64,000 bases of DNA from Gordonia hankookensis (GTDB lineage: Bacteria; Actinomycetota; Actinomycetes; Mycobacteriales; Mycobacteriaceae): positions 496,001 through 560,000 of the forward strand of contig NZ_JACWMS010000001.1 in the NCBI RefSeq assembly GCF_014673215.1, given 5' to 3'. A program made the position numbers and the translations under genes. The notes below the pieces were generated by a model. The model had not been told where the DNA came from and searched no databases. It worked only from the letters and a program-made list of their open reading frames with translations. Positions 54,094 to 62,518 of the stretch are shown piece after piece (position 1 is the stretch's first letter; each line of letters opens with the position of its first letter).

Positions 54094-54284
54094 TCGACAC
54101 CGTCCGCCGCGGCTGGCACGCCGTCAGTTGGTACGTCGGCAGCGTGATGGGTGACCGCGACTATGCGCGCTATCTCGAACACGCCGCACGCACTCATCCG
54201 GATCGGCCTCCACTCTCCGAGAGGGAATACTGGCGGCGCCGGTACGCCGAACAAGACCGCAATCCCGGCGCCCGCTGCTGCTGA
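54090..54284 (+). CDS. YbdD/YjiX-type small partner of CstA
   Basis: This 64-residue protein belongs to the YbdD/YjiX (DUF466) family, which is found next to cstA-like genes in many bacteria. Typical motifs are WHAVSWYVGSVMGDRDYARYL, then HPDRPPLSEREYWRRRYAEQ. The start ATG overlaps the cstA stop by ATGA, so both are made together. In E. coli the equivalent YjiX/BtsT and YbdD/CstA pairs support pyruvate uptake. The C terminus ends in GARCC with two cysteines that may be lipidated or bind metal. Confidence 0.88.
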   Translation: MIDTVRRGWHAVSWYVGSVMGDRDYARYLEHAARTHPDRPPLSEREYWRRRYAEQDRNPGARCC

Positions 54285-54350
54285 CGGGTAGCTGACACCG
54301 GACAGGCTCCGTGTGGTTGATCCGTTCCCGGGGCGGGTAGTACTGGATTC

Positions 54351-55481
54351 ATGGATCATCCCGAACAGACCGTCGGCGACGCGGGCCGTCGCGACGTGGC
54401 CGACCGTGCCGACGCCGACTCATGGTCGGTGCGGATCGTCGCCGATCCAGGTCCGCCGACTGCCACCGTCGACCGTATCCGCACACGGCTGGACAAACGC
54501 CTCAGTGAGGCCGCGGGGATCGGGTCACTGACGGCTGACACCGAGACTCTCGCGCTGAATCCGGATGGCGGGCTCCTCATCCCCGAGCGGGGACACGCCC
54601 TACACGACGATGCGTCGGTGGTCGTGGTGATCACCGAGTTCCCGCGCACGGACCGCCGACGAGGTTTGATCGCCGAGGTCGACCACCGGCAGTCCACAGT
54701 CGTCGTGTCTCTACCGGCGCTCGGTCTCGCCACACATCGCCTGTTGCCCGTCCTCGTTGCCGCGGTCACCCGCATTCGCACACCTGCCGAGTCGAAAGCG
54801 CCTCACGGCACTCGTTGGCAGCCCGGCGAACGGGATGACATCGAATTCCTCGCCGGCAGAAGGTTGTTGAGCCGCACCAGGATGGTGGCCGGAATGGTCC
54901 GCGGCAATCGTCCGTGGCGGCTCATCCCGACACTGACCGGACTGATGGCCGCGGCCGCCGCCACTGCCAGTTTCGGCGTCTTCTACTCGTCGATATGGGC
55001 GATGGCCAACGCACTCAGCCCCTGGCGGTTGGCCGGCCTTTCCGTGCTCTCCGTTGTCGTGATGACGGTCTGGCTGATCGCCAACAACAGATTGTGGGAA
55101 CGCGGTGGCTCCTTGCCGTCTGCACGCGCCCGGCTCTACAACGCGGCGACCGCGACGACGGTGCTGCTCAACGCCGCAGTGCTGTATGTCGGCCTGTTCG
55201 TCGCCACGGCGTGTGCGGCACTCGCCGTGATCGACTCCGGCTTCCTGGCACAGGAGCTGGGCCGCCCCAGCGCCTCATATCGCGATTACGGGTATCTGGC
55301 CTGGCTGGCCACCTCCATGGGTACGGTCGCCGGCGCGGTCGGATCCAGCGCCGACAGCTACGAGGACATCCTCTCCGCGACCTACGGATATCGCGAACGC
55401 GGCCGAAGGAGAGCCGAGGATGACCACGAACGCCGGATCGAGGCTTCGCGCGAGACGACCAGAGATGAGCAGGAAACATGA
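54351..55481 (+). CDS. Membrane protein of unknown function coupled to a HhH-GPD gene
   Basis: This 376-residue protein has a soluble N-terminal domain of about 180 residues (with DRIRTRLDKRLSEAAG, then VVVVITEFPRTDRRRG). About four hydrophobic segments follow (near residues 195-215, 225-245, 265-290 and 310-330) and then a charged tail. I know no named domain. Its stop overlaps the ATG of the next gene by four bases. The link between a membrane protein and a DNA-repair-like protein is odd and may only reflect transcription. Confidence 0.7.
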   Translation: MDHPEQTVGDAGRRDVADRADADSWSVRIVADPGPPTATVDRIRTRLDKRLSEAAGIGSLTADTETLALNPDGGLLIPERGHALHDDASVVVVITEFPRTDRRRGLIAEVDHRQSTVVVSLPALGLATHRLLPVLVAAVTRIRTPAESKAPHGTRWQPGERDDIEFLAGRRLLSRTRMVAGMVRGNRPWRLIPTLTGLMAAAAATASFGVFYSSIWAMANALSPWRLAGLSVLSVVVMTVWLIANNRLWERGGSLPSARARLYNAATATTVLLNAAVLYVGLFVATACAALAVIDSGFLAQELGRPSASYRDYGYLAWLATSMGTVAGAVGSSADSYEDILSATYGYRERGRRRAEDDHERRIEASRETTRDEQET

Positions 55482-56113
55482 CCGCGAAGCCGCAACAGAT
55501 CGCCACCACACTCCTCGAGCGTGCCGGTCGCACCTACGCCGACGAGGCCGGCATCACCCTGAGGGACAAACCGGCTCCACTGTTCCAAGTCCTCGTCCTC
55601 TCCCTCCTGCTCAGCTCCCGCATCTCCGCCGACATCGCCGTCGCGGCAGCGCGTGAACTCTTCGCCGCCGGCTACCGCACGCCTGAGAAGATGGCCGGCG
55701 CACCCTGGCAGTCACTCGTCGACGCCTTGGGACGCGGCCGCTACGTGCGCTACGACGAGAGCACGGCCACCCGGCTCGGCCAAGCGGGCCAGAAAGTCCT
55801 CGATGATCACCACGGTGATCTGCGTGTGCTGGCGAAGAAGGCGGACGGCGACGTCGCTCGGGCCGACGCGCTGTTGCAGGAGTTCACCGGGATCGGCCCG
55901 GTCGGCGCGGACATCTTCCTGCGCGAGGTTCAGGCGGTCTGGGAGTGGGCCGCCCCCTATTTCGACAAGCGAGCGCTCACGGCGGCGGCAGACCTCGGTC
56001 TGCCCGGCGATCCCGCCGAATTGGGCCGGCTCGCCGACGGCCGCCCGGCAGTCCTCGCGGCCGCCCTCGTGCGGGCATCCCTCGACGACGATCTCCGCAC
56101 GGATCTGGGCTGA
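55478..56113 (+). CDS. HhH-GPD (endonuclease III-like) protein without Fe-S cluster
   Basis: This 211-residue protein has the endonuclease III fold: VLVLSLLLSSRISADIAVAAARELF, then the helix-hairpin-helix LLQEFTGIGPVGADIFLREVQ, and YFDKRALTAA with an aspartate where the family has the catalytic one. The catalytic Lys of endonuclease III is absent at the hairpin, so it may act as a monofunctional glycosylase or a DNA-binding relative. The four-cysteine cluster is absent. It is coupled by ATGA to the membrane protein gene before it. Confidence 0.8.
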   Translation: MTAKPQQIATTLLERAGRTYADEAGITLRDKPAPLFQVLVLSLLLSSRISADIAVAAARELFAAGYRTPEKMAGAPWQSLVDALGRGRYVRYDESTATRLGQAGQKVLDDHHGDLRVLAKKADGDVARADALLQEFTGIGPVGADIFLREVQAVWEWAAPYFDKRALTAAADLGLPGDPAELGRLADGRPAVLAAALVRASLDDDLRTDLG

Positions 56114-56124
56114 CCCCAGAGCCA

Positions 56125-56140
56125 CATTTCGGCCGAAATG
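56125..56140. promoter_or_regulatory. Perfect palindrome upstream of rpf
   Basis: CATTTCGGCCGAAATG is a 16-base perfect palindrome, 12 bases after the HhH-GPD stop. It lies directly before the first Crp-like site and may be a binding site for another regulator. Confidence 0.4.
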
Positions 56141-56141
56141 C

Positions 56142-56180
56142 TGTGACGCACCACACAGTTCAAGTGTGTTCTTCGTCACC
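56142..56180 (+). promoter_or_regulatory. Pair of Crp/GlxR-like sites upstream of rpf
   Basis: TGTGA-CGCACC-ACACA (56142-56157) matches 9 of 10 and TGTGT-TCTTCG-TCACC (56165-56180) matches 8 of 10 bases of TGTGA-N6-TCACA. Their centres are 23 bases apart. Crp (Rv3676) and GlxR control rpf genes in Mycobacterium and Corynebacterium, so activity here is plausible. The sites lie over 200 bases before the rpf ATG. Confidence 0.55.
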
Positions 56181-56305
56181 GTGGATTTGATTGCGGAAAG
56201 TGATTGTCGGTCACCAAAACGCCGCGATGCGCAGGGAATTCACAGGAATCCCTGCCGTGTTATCTGAGCGTTATCGAAATGCCGCAGGTCATCGTGTCGG
56301 CGTGA

Positions 56306-56713
<408 letters not shown>

Positions 56714-56740
56714 CCTCAGAGCAGAGCTGAACGTCTGACC

Positions 56741-56792
56741 CGTGAGCCGGGTCGAGGAGTGTCGATGTCGACACCTCTCGGCCCGGTTCACG
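56741..56792. terminator. Bidirectional terminator between rpf and the antiporter gene
   Basis: A 25-base arm (starting CGTGAGCCGGG) pairs with a near-perfect complement with a two-base loop; only a few positions mismatch. It follows the rpf stop by 28 bases and overlaps the last codons of the convergent antiporter gene. Confidence 0.75.
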
Positions 56793-58014
56793 TCGTCACG
56801 TCACTCCGATGCCGGGCTCCGATGAGCCGTGCCACCATCGGGAAGAGCAGGACCGTCGTCGCGCCTGCGGCGACCAGGGTCGACGCCACCCCGATCGACA
56901 TCAGATCCGACGCCGTCGCAACCTGTGTCACCGCGACGATGATCGGCAGTCCCGTCGCGGCGTAGAGCGCCAGCTGTGCACGCTCATGGCCGAATTCGAG
57001 ATTCGCCCCGTGCTCGATGTATCGCTCGCTCAGCCACACCGGTAGCCCTCGGGCGACCGCGATCGCTGCGACCAGGGCTGCCCACATACCCGGGTGTCCG
57101 AGAACCGCGGTCACGTCGATACCCATCCCCGACGTCACGAAGAAGACCGGGATGAAGACGCCGAACCCGATGACCTCGAGAGACTTCCCCACTTCTTGCT
57201 GTTCGGGCCCGATCAGGCGCCGCAAGATCAGGCCGGCCGCGAACGCACCGAGCACAACGTCGAGATCGAACACGGCCGCCACCGTCATCAGTGACACGAG
57301 CAGCAGGATGACGATCCGCACCGGCAACTGAATGGTGCCGCCGCGCATGACGGTCACGGCCCGTCGCACGCCTGGCACACGCGTGATGAGCCGTTGCGGC
57401 ACAGCGCCGATGATCACCGCGGCAACGCCGAAGAGCACCAGCACCACCAGAGCTCCCACCAGGTCTCGGCTGGTCAGCAGGAGCGACATCGCCAGGATCG
57501 GCCCCAACTCCCCCACGGCACCGTGCGCCATCACCGAGCGCCCCAGTGGTGTGTCGAGAACACCGGCCTCCCGGATGATCGGCAGCAGAGTGCCGAGCGC
57601 AGTGGAGGTGAGGGCGATGGCCACGGCGATGTGGGTGGAGAAGCCCTCGCCCGGAACCGTCAGCGTGACGACGACCAGCGCGGACCCCAGGCCGATCAAC
57701 CAGGTCAACCGGGCAACGCGCCCCGATTTGCCGCTCAGCAATTGCGGATCCAGCTCGTAGCCGGCCAGCAGGAAGAGCAGTCCGAGACCCATCTGGCTCA
57801 AGATCGCGACACTGTCGTTGTCGGCCCAGCCCAGCATGTTCGGTCCGACGACCATGCCCGCGATCAGCAGCACCACCGCATCGGGCACATAGCCCCGAGT
57901 GACCCGGGAGATCAGTGGCGAGGCCACCGCAGCTGCCGCGATCCAGAAGAGCGATTCGATCGCCGTCGTGTCCATCTCGGACGACGCCTCGGCCAGCAGC
58001 ATCATGTGGAACAT
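56788..58014 (-). CDS. CPA2-type monovalent cation/proton antiporter
   Basis: This 408-residue membrane protein with about twelve helices belongs to the CPA2 (KefB/Na+/H+) family. Characteristic stretches are DAVVLLIAGMVVGPNMLG, GLGLLFLLAGYELDP near residue 75 and ALTSTALGTLLPIIREAG near 140. Later come VMAHGAVGELGPILAMSLLL and LDVVLGAFAAGLIL with the acidic residues. No TrkA-N domain is attached, unlike KefB. ATG 58014 is chosen, but ATG 58005 is also possible and has AGGA at good distance. The ion is unknown (K+ or Na+). Confidence 0.86.
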   Translation of the reverse strand: MFHMMLLAEASSEMDTTAIESLFWIAAAAVASPLISRVTRGYVPDAVVLLIAGMVVGPNMLGWADNDSVAILSQMGLGLLFLLAGYELDPQLLSGKSGRVARLTWLIGLGSALVVVTLTVPGEGFSTHIAVAIALTSTALGTLLPIIREAGVLDTPLGRSVMAHGAVGELGPILAMSLLLTSRDLVGALVVLVLFGVAAVIIGAVPQRLITRVPGVRRAVTVMRGGTIQLPVRIVILLLVSLMTVAAVFDLDVVLGAFAAGLILRRLIGPEQQEVGKSLEVIGFGVFIPVFFVTSGMGIDVTAVLGHPGMWAALVAAIAVARGLPVWLSERYIEHGANLEFGHERAQLALYAATGLPIIVAVTQVATASDLMSIGVASTLVAAGATTVLLFPMVARLIGARHRSDVTT

Positions 58015-58148
58015 CCTGGCACAGCGCGGTTCGGGACCGATCCCGTCATGTGCGAGCCGATCGGGGACTCGACCAATCCGCTCACGAGCACCACGCGAAT
58101 GCTCGATAGAAGGACCACTTCTCGACGACAAGCCGGAGGTTAGAACGC

Positions 58149-59021
58149 ATGAGCAATCGCACACGAGGCCGTCACCGCGCACCGAACCAGCACCGCCGCA
58201 TGGCAACATTCGTCGCCGCAGGATCCGCACCTGTGGTGTTCGCGTTCGCCGCAGCCGGGGCCGCGTCGGCGGCGCCGGCAGTGCCGCCGTCGCATGACCG
58301 TGCGCCCATGCCATCAATTCCCACGCTGCCCGCGATGCCGGCCCTGTCCGCGCCGTCGCTGCCCATGCCGCCACTGCCCGCACTGGCACAACATGTCCCG
58401 CCGCCGCCGGTGGACTCGGAGGCCGCCGCGCCGCGCGCCGCGATCAGTCCGCCGTCGGGTGGCGCCGAGACCGGAGCCCAGCGCACCGGACGAGGCACCC
58501 GGGTCCAGCGGACGCAGCCATTGGGACCACTCGATCTGAGTTCACTCCATGCACCGATGCCGGTGGCACCGGTCAAGCCGATCACGCCGACCCCCGGAAC
58601 CGTGCGCGCCGGTGACCTACAGGCACCCGCACCCGAGTGGCTCTCGCCTCAACAGACGCGGCAGGTGAACGACGCCGCCGCAGGGGCCGAGGCCCAGGTC
58701 GCGGCCGCAGGTGACTCGATGGGCCTCGACCCGGCACGTTCTGACCGAGTAGCGGCCGCGACCGTCGGCGACGCGACCGCAGGCGCAGCGATCGCGACCG
58801 TGACCGTCGGCGCACCCCTCGCCGCGGCCGGCGGGGTGGTCGGCGGGGTCGCCGGGCTGGTCGCCGGTGTGCCCTTCCTGCCCGCAGGGCTGGTGGTCGG
58901 CCCGGTCGCAGGCGCCGCCATCGGGGCCGCGGTCACCGCGGCGCCGTTCACCGCCATGGGTGCCGGAATCGGCGCGGGCGTCGGGATGGCACGGGGACTC
59001 GCCGAGCCCCCGCACCGGTAG
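58149..59021 (+). CDS. Exported Pro/Ala/Gly-rich protein
   Basis: This 290-residue protein has a signal sequence (PVVFAFAAAGAASAAPAVPP) followed by a proline-rich region of short repeats (PALSAPSLPMPPLPALAQ) up to about residue 150. A C-terminal helical region of alternating Ala, Gly and Val follows (GAPLAAAGGVVGGVAGLVAG, then VAGAAIGAAVTAAPFTAMGAGIGAGVGMARG). This last part has the glycine-zipper spacing of membrane-inserted or pore-forming proteins. I know no function. It is divergent from the antiporter gene, with 134 bases between them. Confidence 0.72.
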   Translation: MSNRTRGRHRAPNQHRRMATFVAAGSAPVVFAFAAAGAASAAPAVPPSHDRAPMPSIPTLPAMPALSAPSLPMPPLPALAQHVPPPPVDSEAAAPRAAISPPSGGAETGAQRTGRGTRVQRTQPLGPLDLSSLHAPMPVAPVKPITPTPGTVRAGDLQAPAPEWLSPQQTRQVNDAAAGAEAQVAAAGDSMGLDPARSDRVAAATVGDATAGAAIATVTVGAPLAAAGGVVGGVAGLVAGVPFLPAGLVVGPVAGAAIGAAVTAAPFTAMGAGIGAGVGMARGLAEPPHR

Positions 59022-59131
59022 GCGCGACCGGCACCACCACACGTCGTGCAACGACACCAACAGCCCGACCTGACCGTCGGGTAGGTGACAGGGTTGGAGA
59101 CCAGACCCGCACCCGCGATTGGAGTCGCACG

Positions 59132-59629
59132 ATGGAAACCCTCGACGACCCGGAGGCCGTCGGCAGTTCCGACGACGAGTTGTCCGACCGCATCAGTCTG
59201 TCGATGTCGCTGTTGATGACCCCCGACATGGCGAACTTCGCCGGGAACGTCCACGGCGGCACGCTGCTCAAGCTGCTCGATCAGGTCGCGTACGCGTGCG
59301 CGAGCCGCTATTCGCGGAGGTACGCGGTGACGCTCTCGGTCGACCGGGTGATCTTCCGGGAACCGATCCGGGTCGGCGAGGTCCTCACCCTCACCGCGTC
59401 CGTCAACTACACCGGTCGTACGTCGATGGAGGTCGGCATCCGGGTCGACACCGAGGATGTGCACACCGGACAACGACGCCATACCAACAGTTGCTACTTC
59501 ACGATGGTCGCGACCGACGACAACGGACGGCCACACGAGGTGCCGCAACTCACCCCACGAACAGAGGTCCAGAAACGTCGCTTCCGCGAGGCACAGGACC
59601 GGCGTGCGGCGTTACGGTCGGCGCAATGA
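59132..59629 (+). CDS. Acyl-CoA thioesterase (hotdog fold, YciA/BACH-like)
   Basis: This 165-residue hotdog-fold protein hydrolyses acyl-CoA. The typical N-terminal catalytic segment is ANFAGNVHGGTLLKLLDQVAYACASRYS, with the Asn/His/Asp group of the YciA/BACH family, and the strand VDRVIFREPIRVGEVLTLTASVNYTGRTSMEVGIRV follows. The C-terminal tail is basic and probably disordered. The ATG 59132 follows a GGAG-like element. The chain length preference is unknown. Confidence 0.9.
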   Translation: METLDDPEAVGSSDDELSDRISLSMSLLMTPDMANFAGNVHGGTLLKLLDQVAYACASRYSRRYAVTLSVDRVIFREPIRVGEVLTLTASVNYTGRTSMEVGIRVDTEDVHTGQRRHTNSCYFTMVATDDNGRPHEVPQLTPRTEVQKRRFREAQDRRAALRSAQ

Positions 59630-59633
59630 TCGG

Positions 59634-59948
59634 TCAGCCCGCCACCTTGAGGCCGATCACGCCGCCGACGATGGCCACGATGCAGACGACCTTGACCACG
59701 CTGACCGCCTCCTCGCCGGTTGCCATCGCATAGACGACGGTGAGCGTTGCGCCGATGCCGACCCAGACGGCGTATGCGGTTCCGGTGGGCAGACTGCGCA
59801 TCGCATAGGCGAGACCGGCCATGCTCGCAATCAGTGCGACGCCGAAAACCGCGCTGGGTCCGAGTCGGCTGAAGCCCTCGGACTTGCCCATCGCGGTCGC
59901 CCAGACAGCTTCCAGGACACCCGAGACGACCAGAACGAGCCAGGACAT
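59634..59948 (-). CDS. sugE: SugE/Gdx-type small multidrug resistance exporter (guanidinium)
   Basis: This 104-residue, four-helix SMR protein has a conserved Glu in the first helix (SGVLEAVWATAMGKSEG) and family motifs GLAYAMRSLPTGTAYAVWVGIGA and VVCIVAIVGGVIGLKVAG. The SugE/Gdx subtype exports guanidinium ions with proton exchange. The call is strongly supported by the guanidine-III riboswitch just upstream (59965-60006). ATG 59948 follows GGAGGT at 59956-59961. The gene is convergent with the thioesterase, with only 4 bases between stops. Confidence 0.93.
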   Translation of the reverse strand: MSWLVLVVSGVLEAVWATAMGKSEGFSRLGPSAVFGVALIASMAGLAYAMRSLPTGTAYAVWVGIGATLTVVYAMATGEEAVSVVKVVCIVAIVGGVIGLKVAG

Positions 59949-59964
59949 GACAGTGACCTCCAGA

Positions 59965-60006
59965 GCCACCGTCTTGTCGTCTGCCGGGTACGGCGGGCTC
60001 GTCCGG
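59965..60006 (-). promoter_or_regulatory. Guanidine-III (ykkC-III) riboswitch
   Basis: On the minus strand the 42 bases begin CCGGACGAG, then CCCGCCGTACCCGG, then CAGACGACAAGACGGTGGC. This follows the guanidine-III consensus closely: the CCGG helix pairs with the second CCGG. CCGCCGU pairs with ACGGUGG (one G-U), and the conserved ACGAG and GACAAG strands are in place. Its end lies only 3 bases from the Shine-Dalgarno GGAGGT of sugE, so it can control translation start directly. Guanidine binding should switch the exporter on. Confidence 0.92.
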
Positions 60007-60080
60007 TTGTCATCATCGACCGATCCAGGCTAGCAAACCGGAGATCGGGCCCCGCCGATCTCGGGGCCCTGGGACGGCGG

Positions 60081-60464
60081 TCAGTCCTCTGCGACGTCGT
60101 CCTCGTCGAGGGCACTCACCGCGATCCCGTACGGCAGGAACCGCACCTTCCGCTTCGGATCGGTGTTGTGCTTGTTCGCGCGCAGGGCATCGAGTTCGGT
60201 GGCATAGACCTGTTCGACGCGGGCTCCGCCTTCGTCATCCACGACGAACACCGCCCAGACACCGGTGCCGGTGTCACCGGTTGTCTCCGGCTCGCGGCGG
60301 GTGCGGCGCCCGGTGTCCTCGAAGATCGCCGACCACGTGCCGCCCGGTGCGCCGGGACTGGCCAGGAACCTGCCGACCATGTCGCGGACCCCGTCGGTGG
60401 CCTCGCGTGCGAACCGGTCGAAATCCTCCGGGCTCATCCCGAATGGTCCGTTGTTGTCCGCCAT
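60081..60464 (-). CDS. Conserved acidic protein of unknown function
   Basis: The 127-residue product starts MADNNGPFGMSPEDFDRFAREATDGVRDMVG. After a linker, a beta-rich part follows: WAVFVVDDEGGARVEQVYATELDALRANKHNTDPKRKVRFLPYGIAVSALDEDD. The VYATELDALRANKHN region and the acidic C terminus recur in actinobacterial hypothetical proteins. There is no domain I can name. ATG 60464 is preferred over the open frame to 60545. The upstream gene on this strand is the response regulator, about 100 bases away. Confidence 0.7.
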   Translation of the reverse strand: MADNNGPFGMSPEDFDRFAREATDGVRDMVGRFLASPGAPGGTWSAIFEDTGRRTRREPETTGDTGTGVWAVFVVDDEGGARVEQVYATELDALRANKHNTDPKRKVRFLPYGIAVSALDEDDVAED

Positions 60465-60565
60465 GTGAGCCTCCTGATGCAGCGGGCCGCGGCAGTTGTG
60501 CCGTGTCCATCCAGTCTCCACAGGTTCGGCGCTCTCCGCCACCATCTCCCGCGGTCGACGGGGCC

Positions 60566-61222
60566 TCAGGCCAGGTCCGCGTCATGCATGATGATCGCGA
60601 CCTGGACCCGATTCGAGGTCCCGAGCTTGCCGAAGATGTGCGAGATGTGCGCCTTCACGGTTGCCACGCTCATGTAGAGCTGCTCGGCGATCTCGGCGTT
60701 CGACGCACCTTTCGCCAGGCACACCGCGACCTCGCGTTCCCGCTCGGTCAGACTGCCGAGGGAGGCGCGCTCGGGCGACGAACGGCCGGCGACACCACCG
60801 TTGTGCACCACCTGCTTGATCAGGGCGGCGGTCACCGACGGACTCAGCGCCGGCTCACCGCGAAGCACATTCTTGATCGCGGCGACGATGTCCTGCGGTG
60901 CCGTGTCTTTCAGCAGGAATCCGTCTGCGCCGACGGCCAGCGCGCGGACCACGTAGTCGTCGGCATCGAAAGTCGTCAGGACGATGACCGACGGGGGACG
61001 CTCGGTGGCCTTGAGTGACGCCGTCGCGGCGATCCCGTCCATCACGGGCATCCGGAGATCCATCAAGACCATGTCGACCGGCTCGGCGCGATGCCGATCG
61101 ACGGCCTCCTGGCCGTTGGATGCCTCGGCCGCGACGTCCAGCTCGGGATCGCCACCGAGCAGCAGCCGCAGACCGGATCGGACAAGCGGATCGTCGTCGA
61201 CGATCATGATGTGCGCGCTCAT
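60566..61222 (-). CDS. LuxR/NarL-family response regulator
   Basis: This 218-residue response regulator has a receiver domain (residues 1-120: IMIVDDDPLVRSGLRLLL, phosphoacceptor Asp in MVLMDLRMPVMDG, LTTFDADDYVVRAL) and a LuxR-type helix-turn-helix (about 150-210: LTEREREVAVCLAKGASNAEIAEQLYMSVATVKAHISHIFGKLG). ATG 61222 overlaps the histidine kinase stop as ATGA, so kinase and regulator are translated together. The likely target is the divergent ABC exporter operon. Confidence 0.93.
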   Translation of the reverse strand: MSAHIMIVDDDPLVRSGLRLLLGGDPELDVAAEASNGQEAVDRHRAEPVDMVLMDLRMPVMDGIAATASLKATERPPSVIVLTTFDADDYVVRALAVGADGFLLKDTAPQDIVAAIKNVLRGEPALSPSVTAALIKQVVHNGGVAGRSSPERASLGSLTEREREVAVCLAKGASNAEIAEQLYMSVATVKAHISHIFGKLGTSNRVQVAIIMHDADLA

Positions 61223-62424
61223 GTCTGCCACGGTAGCCAGACATGTAGGACGAAATGTCGGTCGTCGGTGCGCACCGCCGAGTGTCGGCCCCCGCTCAAC
61301 GCGACCCGCTCCGCGACGCCGACGAGACCCAGACCCGAATGCGGTGGCGCGGTGGTGGGTTCGTGCCGCAGCGGGAGCGGGTTGTCGACCAGAAGGTCGA
61401 CGCCCGAATCGGGGTCGCCCTTGATCCGTACCGCGACGGTGGCCGCGGGCGCGTGTTTGCGCGCATTCGTCAGCGCCTCCTGGAGGCATCGGTACAGAGT
61501 CCGGAATCGCGCCGGAGCGATGGCGGTCAGGTCCGCGGCGCAGACATATTCGATCCGCATCCCGCCTGCGCGGTTCTCCTCGATCAACGCATCGAGGTCT
61601 TCGGGAAGTGCCTGCGGCAGTTCCGGATCGGCGTCCCCGGGCCCCTCCCGGAGGACCCCGAGCACCTCGCGTAGCTCGGTCAGGGCGAGGTGGGAGGTCT
61701 CCTGGATCGTCTGCGCGGTCTCCCGTACCTGCCGCCGATCGAGGTCATCGCGATACGCCAGTGCGCCCGCGTACATGCTGACCGTTGAAATCCTATGGGC
61801 GAGAACATCATGCATTTCACGGGCGATCCGCGCCCGCTCGACCGACCGGGCTCGGCGCACCTCAGCCTCCTGCTCGGCCTCGGCAAGTGTGGCCCGCAGG
61901 CGCCAACTCGCCAGCAACTCCCGGCGGGAGCCGATGTACATCCCCCACGCGATCATCGTCGCGATGGCCGCCAGCATGGTGCCGTAGCGCACGAGCAGTG
62001 GCTCTTCGACATCGGGCACATTGAAGAATTCCTCGGCGAGGACCCCACATCCGACCGCGAGGACGGCCTGCGGAATGATCTCCCGCCACTTCCGCCTGGT
62101 CGACAACGACACCATCGCCAACGTGCTCGGCCCGAGCGAACTCGCCGACAGGATCCCGGCCAGATTGGTGAGGGTCGCGACTGCCACCGGATGCGAACGC
62201 CGCCACCACACGAGGATGTAGCTGACGATCCCGACGGCGAGGTCGGCCGCGAACCACCAGCGGACATGCTCCCACTGATAGCCGACCCGCGAACCCCAGG
62301 CGATCCCGGTTATCAGGAGCATCAACGCCAGGCGCCATCCGTGACTCCACCAGGTCAACGGTGGCTGATAATCCTCGGGACGCACACCCTCACGGTAGTC
62401 GGGGTGTTCCCGGGGGCACCTCAT
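61219..62424 (-). CDS. Sensor histidine kinase (HisKA_3, NarL-type partner)
   Basis: This membrane kinase of about 401 residues has five or six N-terminal hydrophobic segments (up to about residue 170) and then a dimerisation/phosphoacceptor helix ARIAREMHDVLAHRISTVSMYA with the phosphorylated His. The HATPase region includes LYRCLQEALTNARKHAPAATVAVRIKG and SGLGLVGVAERVALSGG. It resembles DesK-type intramembrane sensors with no large outside domain. ATG 62424 gives the natural start; the frame is open to 62562. It couples to the response regulator. The neighbouring ABC operon is transcribed divergently and is probably its target. Confidence 0.91.
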   Translation of the reverse strand: MRCPREHPDYREGVRPEDYQPPLTWWSHGWRLALMLLITGIAWGSRVGYQWEHVRWWFAADLAVGIVSYILVWWRRSHPVAVATLTNLAGILSASSLGPSTLAMVSLSTRRKWREIIPQAVLAVGCGVLAEEFFNVPDVEEPLLVRYGTMLAAIATMIAWGMYIGSRRELLASWRLRATLAEAEQEAEVRRARSVERARIAREMHDVLAHRISTVSMYAGALAYRDDLDRRQVRETAQTIQETSHLALTELREVLGVLREGPGDADPELPQALPEDLDALIEENRAGGMRIEYVCAADLTAIAPARFRTLYRCLQEALTNARKHAPAATVAVRIKGDPDSGVDLLVDNPLPLRHEPTTAPPHSGLGLVGVAERVALSGGRHSAVRTDDRHFVLHVWLPWQT

Positions 62425-62518
62425 ACTCGCGGCCACGGCGATATCCGACTTTGGTCGCACCCGGTGATGGCCACGAGCCCGATGCGCGCGATCCCCTGTG
62501 TCGCGAACGATGGACACC

